DNA of 32,841 nt from Stutzerimonas azotifigens DSM 17556. GTDB taxonomy: Bacteria; Pseudomonadota; Gammaproteobacteria; Pseudomonadales; Pseudomonadaceae. The notes beneath the pieces are model-generated. The model was given only the letters and a program-made list of their open reading frames with translations. It made no database searches and had not been told where the DNA came from. Within the stretch, counting starts at the first letter, position 1; each line of letters opens with the position of its first letter. The stretch is taken from the NCBI RefSeq assembly GCF_000425625.1, contig NZ_KE384420.1, forward strand, positions 44,891 to 77,731, given 5' to 3'. A program made the position numbers and the translations under genes. Below, in pieces: positions 27,923-32,841 of this stretch.

Positions 27923-29617
27923 TCAGCCGCCGCGGTTGTCGTAGGCCGCCTCCGCGCCGCTGTCGGGGGCGGTCGCCAGCTCGGCGGTCAGGTGAGCCTT
28001 GAGCCGCGCCAGCGCGGCCTCGTTCCAGCCCCTCGGTGCGGTCACCTCGCGCCAGGCTTCGACGTAGTGGGCCGGCGCGTAGACGTGGCCGTAGCCGGGC
28101 GGCGTCGGCGTGGTCACCGCCATGTCCAGCGCCAGCTGCAGCATGGTCACCAGCGGGAACCAGCGCAGCTGCGGCGCCACGTCCGGGCCGCGCTGCTCCA
28201 GCCAGGCCGGGCGGCGCCAGGCGTGGTGCGGGGCGAAGAAGGTGATCGGGTCGCTGGCGTACTGCAGGTACAGCAGGCGCATCGGGCCCCAGGGCGCGTC
28301 CGCCGGCTCGGGCGTGCCGTCCTGGTTCATGAAGCGCACGAAGCGGCCGTCGCCCACCTGCGGGCGCCAGTACGGCGAGCCGGGTTCGCGGGCGTCGGTC
28401 AGCGCGCGCCAGCGCTCGCTGCGAAACGGCGGGCCGCTCCAGAGCGCACCATCGAAGGGATCGGCCAGCAGCTCGTGCAGTTCCCAGGAGCGCTGCGAAT
28501 GCAGCGCGCCCAGGCTCAGCCCGTGCAGGTACAGGCGCGGGCGGTCCTCGGCCGGCAGCGCGCTCCAGTGGCGGTACACCTCGGCGAACAGCGCGCGGGC
28601 CACGTCGGCGCCGTATTCGGCCTCGGCCAGCAGCGACAGCGGGCTGTTGAGGTAGGAGTACTGCAGCGCCGCACTGGCGATGTCGCCATGGTGCAGGTAC
28701 TCGACCGTGTTCATCGCCGCCGGATCGATCCAGCCGGTGCCGGTGGGCGTGACCAGCACCAGCACCGAGCGCTCGAAAGCACCGGTGCGGATCAGCTCGC
28801 GCAGCGCCAGGCGCGCCCGTTCGGCCGGGGTAACGGCGGCGCGCAGGCCGACGTAGACGCGGATCGGCTCCTGCGCCGGCTGCCCGCTGAGCGCCTCGAT
28901 ATCGGCCGCCGAGGGGCCGGAGGCGATGAACTCGCGGCCGGTGCGGCCGAGCCCTTCCCAGTCCAGCAGCGACGCCGGGCTGCCGCTCTTGAGCGGCGAG
29001 GTCGGTTGCGCCGACTGCGGTTCGACCAGTGCGTCGTACTGCGCGAAGGAGGCATCCAGCGCGCGGAAGGCGTAGCGCACCAATACGTCGCTGACCAGGG
29101 CCCAGAACAGCACCAGCGCCACCGCCACGCCGAGCACGTTGGCCACCCGGTGCGGCAGGAAGCGCCGCCCGCGCCGGGCCACCGCGGCCGCGACCAGGCG
29201 GTAGAGCCGGCCCAGCATCAGCAGGGCGAGGAAGGTCGCCAAGGCGATCAGGCTCACCTCCAATGGATGCGCGCTGGGCACGGGCGGCATCTGCATCAGC
29301 GTGCGCACGCCGTTCTGCCAGCCGGCCACCTGGCTGAGGAAGGCCCCGGCGGCGAGCAGGCAGAGCAGCGCGCAGACCTGCGTCAGGCGCCGGTGCAGCC
29401 GGCCCTGCGGTTCGGGCAGTTGCAGGTAGCGCCACAGGCTGCGCGCCAGTATCCCGAGGCCATAGCCGAGCGCCAGCGCGCCGCCGGCCAGCACGCCCTG
29501 GCTGACCGTCGAGCGCGGCACCAGCGAGGGCGTCAGCGAGGCGCAGAAGAACAGCGTGCCGGTCAGCAGGGCGAAGCCCGACAGCGAACGCCAGAGCGAG
29601 AGCATGGCTGGGCCCAT
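27923..29617 (-). CDS. membrane alpha/beta-hydrolase (Abhydrolase_9 type)
   Basis: A 564-residue protein. The N-terminal third has about five membrane helices (residues ~5-200). The C-terminal two thirds form an alpha/beta-hydrolase domain with nucleophile S368 in HGLSLGALHS. This two-part layout is that of the PF10081/PF15420 (Abhydrolase_9) family, whose substrates are unknown. Lipid or ester hydrolysis at the inner membrane is a guess. I chose ATG 29617 because AAGGAGG lies six bases upstream. It is convergent with the TonB receptor (three bases between stops) and divergent from treS. Confidence 0.85.
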   Translation of the reverse strand: MGPAMLSLWRSLSGFALLTGTLFFCASLTPSLVPRSTVSQGVLAGGALALGYGLGILARSLWRYLQLPEPQGRLHRRLTQVCALLCLLAAGAFLSQVAGWQNGVRTLMQMPPVPSAHPLEVSLIALATFLALLMLGRLYRLVAAAVARRGRRFLPHRVANVLGVAVALVLFWALVSDVLVRYAFRALDASFAQYDALVEPQSAQPTSPLKSGSPASLLDWEGLGRTGREFIASGPSAADIEALSGQPAQEPIRVYVGLRAAVTPAERARLALRELIRTGAFERSVLVLVTPTGTGWIDPAAMNTVEYLHHGDIASAALQYSYLNSPLSLLAEAEYGADVARALFAEVYRHWSALPAEDRPRLYLHGLSLGALHSQRSWELHELLADPFDGALWSGPPFRSERWRALTDAREPGSPYWRPQVGDGRFVRFMNQDGTPEPADAPWGPMRLLYLQYASDPITFFAPHHAWRRPAWLEQRGPDVAPQLRWFPLVTMLQLALDMAVTTPTPPGYGHVYAPAHYVEAWREVTAPRGWNEAALARLKAHLTAELATAPDSGAEAAYDNRGG

Positions 29618-29775
29618 GCGGTCCTCCTTGAAACGGGCGGGGGTGCGGCGCCCTCGGGCACCGCCGTCGGGCTTTCGAGGCGAGGCCGGCGTACCGGGTT
29701 CCCATCCGCGTCGATGCAACGATGCGGCGCCGGCCGACTCAAAGCTAAACCCTAGCGCAGCGGAATCCTTGCCCG

Positions 29776-31842
29776 ATGAGCACGCCGGACGACACCTACC
29801 TCCAGTGGCTGGTCAGCCAGTCGATGCTATACAACGCCAGGCAGCGCGCCCGGCTCTACGCCGGCCAGGCCCGGCTCTGGCAGCGGCCCTACGCGCAGGC
29901 GCGCCCGCGCGACGCCAGCGCCATCGCCTCGGTGTGGTTCACCGCCTACCCCGCCGCGATCATCACCCGCGAGGGCGGCTCGGTGCTCCAGGCGATGGGC
30001 GACGAGCGCCTGTGGAGCGCACTCTCCGAGCTCGGCGTGCAGGGCATCCACAACGGCCCGACCAAGCGCAGCGGCGGGCTGCGGGGGCGCGAGTACACGC
30101 CCACCATCGACGGCAACTTCGACCGCATCAGCCTGTCGATCGACCCCGGGCTGGGCGCCGAGGAGGAAATGCTCCAGCTCAGCCGCATGGCCGCCGCGCA
30201 CAACGCCGTGGTGATCGACGACATCATTCCCGCGCACACCGGCAAGGGCCCGGACTTCCGCCTGGCGGAAATGGCCTACGAGGACTACCCGGGCCTGTAC
30301 CACATGGTCGAGATCCGCGAGGAGGACTGGGAGCTGCTGCCCGAGGTGCCGGAGGGACGCGATTCGGTGAACCTGCTGCCGGGCGTGGTCGACCGGCTCA
30401 AGGACAAGCACTACATCGTCGGCCAGCTGCAGCGGGTGATCTTCTTCGAGCCCGGGGTGAAGGAGACCGACTGGAGCGCCACCGCGCCGGTGGCCGGCGC
30501 CGACGGCAAGGTCCGCCGCTGGGTCTACCTGCACTACTTCAAGGAGGGCCAGCCGTCGTTGAACTGGCTCGACCCGACCTTCGCCGCGCAGCAGCTGATC
30601 ATCGGCGATGCCCTGCACGCCATCGACGTCACCGGCGCACGGGTGCTGCGCCTCGACGCCAACGGCTTCCTCGGCGTCGAGCGGCGCGCCGAGGGCACCG
30701 CCTGGTCCGAGGGCCACCCGCTGTCGGTCACTGGCAACCAGCTGCTCGCCGGGGCGATCCGCAAGGCCGGCGGCTTCAGCTTCCAGGAGCTGAACCTGAC
30801 CATCGACGACATCGCCGCCATGTCCCACGGCGGCGCCGACCTGTCCTACGACTTCATCACCCGCCCGGCCTACCACCACGCGCTGCTGACCGGCGACACC
30901 GAGTTCCTGCGGCTGATGATGCGCGAGGTGCACGCCTTCGGCATCGACCCGGCCTCGCTGATCCACGCGCTGCAGAACCACGACGAGCTGACCCTTGAAC
31001 TGGTGCACTTCTGGACCCTGCACGCCTACGACCAGTACCACTACCACGGCCAGACCCTGCCCGGCGGCATCCTGCGCGAGCACATCCGCGAGGAGATGTA
31101 CGAGCGCCTGACCGGCGAGCACGCGCCCTACAACCTCAAGTTCGTCACCAACGGGGTGGCCTGCACCACCGCCAGCGTGATCACCGCGGCGCTGGGCATC
31201 CGCGACCTGGACGCCATCGGCCCGGCGGAGATCGAGCAGATCCAGCGCCTGCACGTCCTGCTGGTGATGTTCAACGCCATGCAGCCGGGCGTGTTCGCCC
31301 TCTCCGGCTGGGACCTGGTCGGCGCCCTGCCGCTGGCGCCCGAGCAGGTCGAGCACCTGATGCGCGACGGCGACACCCGCTGGATCCACCGCGGCGCCTA
31401 CGACCTGGCCGACCTCGACCCGGAGGCCGAAACCTCCGCCGAAGGGTTGCCGAAGGCGCGGGCGCTGTACGGCAGCCTGGCCAGCCAGCTGCAGAACCCC
31501 GGCTCCTTCGCCTGCCAGCTCAAGCGCATCCTCAGCGTGCGCCGCGCCTACGACATCGCCGCCAGCCGGCAGGTGGCGATTCCCGACGTCCAGGCGCCCG
31601 GCCTGCTGGTGATGGTCCACGAACTGCCGGCCGACAAGGGCGTGCAGATCACCGCGCTGAACTTCTCCGCCGAGCCCATCAGCGAAACCATCTGCCTGCC
31701 CGGCGTCGCTCCCGGCCCGGTGGTGGACATCATCAACGAGCGGGTCGAAGGAGACCTGAGCGAAGACTGCCAGATGACCCTCAACCTCGACCCCTACGAG
31801 GGCCTGGCGCTGCGGGTGGTGAGCACGGCGTTGGTGATGTGA
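29776..31842 (+). CDS. treS: trehalose synthase (maltose alpha-D-glucosyltransferase), GH13
   Basis: A 688-residue GH13 enzyme that rearranges maltose to trehalose inside the cell. The catalytic triad is visible: nucleophile D294 ([11 protein letters not shown]), acid/base E338 (FSFQELNLT) and D403 ([11 protein letters not shown]). The N-terminus [14 protein letters not shown] and the overall length match, from memory, the trehalose synthase described from P. stutzeri, which is distinct from the shorter actinobacterial-type TreS. No maltokinase or glgE gene lies next to it. It is divergent from the membrane hydrolase, with 158 bases between. With the ectoine-type genes upstream, the window holds two osmolyte functions, though they are 20 kb apart. 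Confidence 0.9.
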   Translation: MSTPDDTYLQWLVSQSMLYNARQRARLYAGQARLWQRPYAQARPRDASAIASVWFTAYPAAIITREGGSVLQAMGDERLWSALSELGVQGIHNGPTKRSGGLRGREYTPTIDGNFDRISLSIDPGLGAEEEMLQLSRMAAAHNAVVIDDIIPAHTGKGPDFRLAEMAYEDYPGLYHMVEIREEDWELLPEVPEGRDSVNLLPGVVDRLKDKHYIVGQLQRVIFFEPGVKETDWSATAPVAGADGKVRRWVYLHYFKEGQPSLNWLDPTFAAQQLIIGDALHAIDVTGARVLRLDANGFLGVERRAEGTAWSEGHPLSVTGNQLLAGAIRKAGGFSFQELNLTIDDIAAMSHGGADLSYDFITRPAYHHALLTGDTEFLRLMMREVHAFGIDPASLIHALQNHDELTLELVHFWTLHAYDQYHYHGQTLPGGILREHIREEMYERLTGEHAPYNLKFVTNGVACTTASVITAALGIRDLDAIGPAEIEQIQRLHVLLVMFNAMQPGVFALSGWDLVGALPLAPEQVEHLMRDGDTRWIHRGAYDLADLDPEAETSAEGLPKARALYGSLASQLQNPGSFACQLKRILSVRRAYDIAASRQVAIPDVQAPGLLVMVHELPADKGVQITALNFSAEPISETICLPGVAPGPVVDIINERVEGDLSEDCQMTLNLDPYEGLALRVVSTALVM

Positions 31843-31869
31843 GGTGACGGGTAGTGGTTGGTGGTGGTT

Positions 31870-31891
31870 GGTGGGCTAAAGCCCACCCTAC
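31870..31891 (-). repeat. REP element 1
   Basis: GGTGGGCT-AA-AGCCCACC (31870-31887) followed by CTAC (31888-31891). On the minus strand this reads GTAG, then the hairpin, the standard REP layout. It is the inverted partner of REP 2. Confidence 0.85.
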
Positions 31892-31916
31892 AGAGCTGCA
31901 CCCAGGCAATGTGCCC

Positions 31917-31938
31917 GTAGGGTGGGCTTCAGCCCACC
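31917..31938 (+). repeat. REP element 2 (REPIN partner of REP 1)
   Basis: GTAG (31917-31920) followed by GGTGGGCT-TC-AGCCCACC (31921-31938). With REP 1 in the opposite orientation, 25 bases away, it forms a REPIN-like doublet just beyond the 3' end of the RAYT gene. Confidence 0.85.
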
Positions 31939-31952
31939 ACATCACTGCCAAT

Positions 31953-32477
31953 TCACTCACCAAAACGTCCAGGCGTCGCACCCACGCCCGCCCAATCCAC
32001 CGGCAGCAACCCCTCACGCACATACTGGTGGAAACTGGAGTACGGCCAATCGCCGACCCGCGCCACCAGACCGTGCCGCACCGGGTTGTAATGGATGTAA
32101 TCGACATGCCGTTGCAGATCCGCTTCATCACGAATCATGTGTTCCCAGTAACGCCGCTGCCAGACGCCCTTCTCGCGCTTGCGCTGTTTGCTCGTACCGG
32201 CGGGAACGGCCGGCAGTTGACGTGAGAAGCGGCTCTTGATCAGGCTCCAGCGCCGGGCGTAGTCGGCGTCGCCTTCGGGCAGCGCCCAGACGGCATGCAG
32301 GTGGTCGGGCAGGACGCAGATGGCGAGGGTCTGAAAGGGCCTGGTCCGCTGGGCTTCACGGTAGGCCGCACGCAACCGCTCGATTTCCTCGACCAGCATG
32401 GACGAACGTCGATTCGCCAGTGTCACGGTGAAGAACCAGGTGGCGCCCGCCACCCGGCTGCGTCGGTAGTTGGACAT
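31953..32477 (-). CDS. REP-associated tyrosine transposase (RAYT)
   Basis: A 174-residue single-strand DNA transposase related to the IS200/IS605 TnpA family. The HUH metal motif is H59-L60-H61 in CVLPDHLHAVW. The likely catalytic tyrosine is Y127 in HVDYIHYNPVRHG. Domesticated RAYTs bind and cut at the GTAG foot of REP hairpins and are thought to spread them. I chose ATG 32477 because AAGGAGG lies six bases upstream. REP hairpins lie on both sides (31870-31938 and 32524-32541), supporting the assignment. The gene looks complete. Confidence 0.92.
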   Translation of the reverse strand: MSNYRRSRVAGATWFFTVTLANRRSSMLVEEIERLRAAYREAQRTRPFQTLAICVLPDHLHAVWALPEGDADYARRWSLIKSRFSRQLPAVPAGTSKQRKREKGVWQRRYWEHMIRDEADLQRHVDYIHYNPVRHGLVARVGDWPYSSFHQYVREGLLPVDWAGVGATPGRFGE

Positions 32478-32523
32478 CGAGGCCTCCTTGCCTTCGGTTG
32501 GTCGGGTAACTTTGGGCGTCATT

Positions 32524-32543
32524 GGTGGGCTGAAGCCCACCCT
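32524..32543 (-). repeat. REP element 3, interrupted by an IS110 element
   Basis: GGTGGGCT-GA-AGCCCACC (32524-32541) followed by CT and then TGTATC. The other two REPs continue CTAC. The match is lost right after CT, so the GTAG foot is broken here, consistent with insertion of the downstream element at this CT. Confidence 0.75.
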
Positions 32544-32777
32544 TGTATCTCGACTACCACGCCATCCGGGGTGATAGTTCCCGACTGATCATCGGGGGAA
32601 GGTCAGGAAGCCGTGCCCACCCTGAGGCCCTGAGCCTGTGAAGTAGATACTGCTCCGGCCTTCCACACTCACTCTTGAAGCTCGAACGGTATCCAGAGCC
32701 CGCCGCTGGCGAGAGCTCGCATCCACAAGGTTGAGCCGAGTGCAGTGATGATCGTTGGATCAATAGAAGGAGTTTCC
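32544..32777 (+). mobile_element. left end of IS110-family element (partial; continues beyond window)
   Basis: About 234 non-coding bases lie between the broken REP and the transposase start. A long left end upstream of the transposase is typical of the IS110 group (rather than IS1111). IS110 elements have no terminal inverted repeats and recombine at a two-base core, often CT; the left boundary is drawn on that basis. The right end lies outside the window. Confidence 0.65.
32553..32736 (+). ncRNA. predicted IS110 bridge RNA
   Basis: Drawn by eye. A 5' hairpin pairs ACTACCAC (32553-32560) with GTGATAGT (32571-32578), with one mismatch. A second hairpin is CCCGA-CTGATCA-TCGGG (32580-32596). 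Next is a target-loop stem GGAAGCCG (32606-32613) / CGG-c-CTTCC (32656-32664). It encloses GCCCACCCT (32615-32623, identical to 32535-32543), an apical hairpin AGGC-CCTGA-GCCT (32625-32637) and AGTAG (32642-32646, complementary to the REP CTAC foot). A donor-loop stem GCTCgAAC (32680-32687) / GTTGAGC (32730-32736) encloses a hairpin GCGA-GAGC-TCGC (32709-32720) and ACAAG (32725-32729), complementary to CTTGT at 32542-32546. Exact RNA ends are unknown. Confidence 0.7.
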
Positions 32778-32841
32778 ATGCCCCGCGTCATCGGCATCGA
32801 TATCGCCAAGCGCACGTTCGACATCGCCACCCTGCAAGCCA
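32778..32841 (+). CDS. IS110-family transposase, N-terminal fragment (runs off window)
   Basis: The first 21 codons are seen. MPRVIGIDIAKRTFDIATLQA is the start of the RuvC-like DEDD domain of IS110 transposases; the aspartate in GIDIAK is the first catalytic acid. AGAAGGAG lies six to seven bases upstream of ATG 32778. The rest of the protein, including the C-terminal serine domain, is beyond the window, so intactness cannot be judged. Confidence 0.85.
   Translation, partial: MPRVIGIDIAKRTFDIATLQA

Overview
The window is GC-rich DNA from a gamma-proteobacterium of the Pseudomonas / Stutzerimonas (P. stutzeri) group. The core run trkA-rsmB-fmt-def / LysM protein-dprA-tsaC ... qor / hemF-aroE is, from memory, the gene order next to the replication origin in Pseudomonas (PA0016-PA0025 in strain PAO1). 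The treS product also closely resembles, as I recall it, the trehalose synthase described from P. stutzeri. I could run no searches; all calls come from reading the sequence and recalling protein families.

Layout. (1) 1-9330 is an accessory metabolic region. It holds an Lrp/AsnC regulator; a LysR regulator followed by a second leuC/leuD-like hydro-lyase pair and a MatC-like dicarboxylate permease; yhhQ preceded by a likely preQ1-I riboswitch; and an aldehyde dehydrogenase plus aminotransferase resembling DoeC and DoeD of ectoine degradation. (2) 9331-10892 is a scar: the first 87 codons of a malate:quinone oxidoreductase gene run directly into the last ~287 codons of a chemoreceptor gene. (3) 10944-18138 is the conserved housekeeping block (K+ uptake, rRNA methylation, formyl-Met handling, DNA processing, tRNA t6A). 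(4) 18351-21169 is a three-gene TRAP transporter lying between tsaC and qor. (5) 21220-25178 carries qor, hemF, aroE, a Rossmann-fold protein and a DUF883/ElaB-like membrane anchor protein. (6) 25362-31842 carries a small His/Met/Cys-rich exported protein with a TonB-dependent receptor, a membrane alpha/beta-hydrolase and treS. (7) 31870-32841 is mobile DNA: a REP-associated tyrosine transposase (RAYT) among REP hairpins, then the left end of an IS110-family element sitting in one of those REPs.

The most striking observation is at the right edge. The IS110 left end begins exactly at the CT of the conserved REP foot (CTAC). The ~234 bases between that point and the transposase start fold into two loop-bearing stems. 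The first loop contains a 9-base copy of the REP sequence left of the junction and, after an apical hairpin, a GTAG complementary to the REP CTAC. The second contains ACAAG, complementary to the junction CTTGT. This is the layout expected of a bridge RNA, here directed at the REP signature that a RAYT uses. Other leads are the riboswitch, the leuCD-matC catabolic cassette, the mqo/mcp scar and a dispersed repeat shared by two intergenic spacers. No tRNA, rRNA or CRISPR array was seen.
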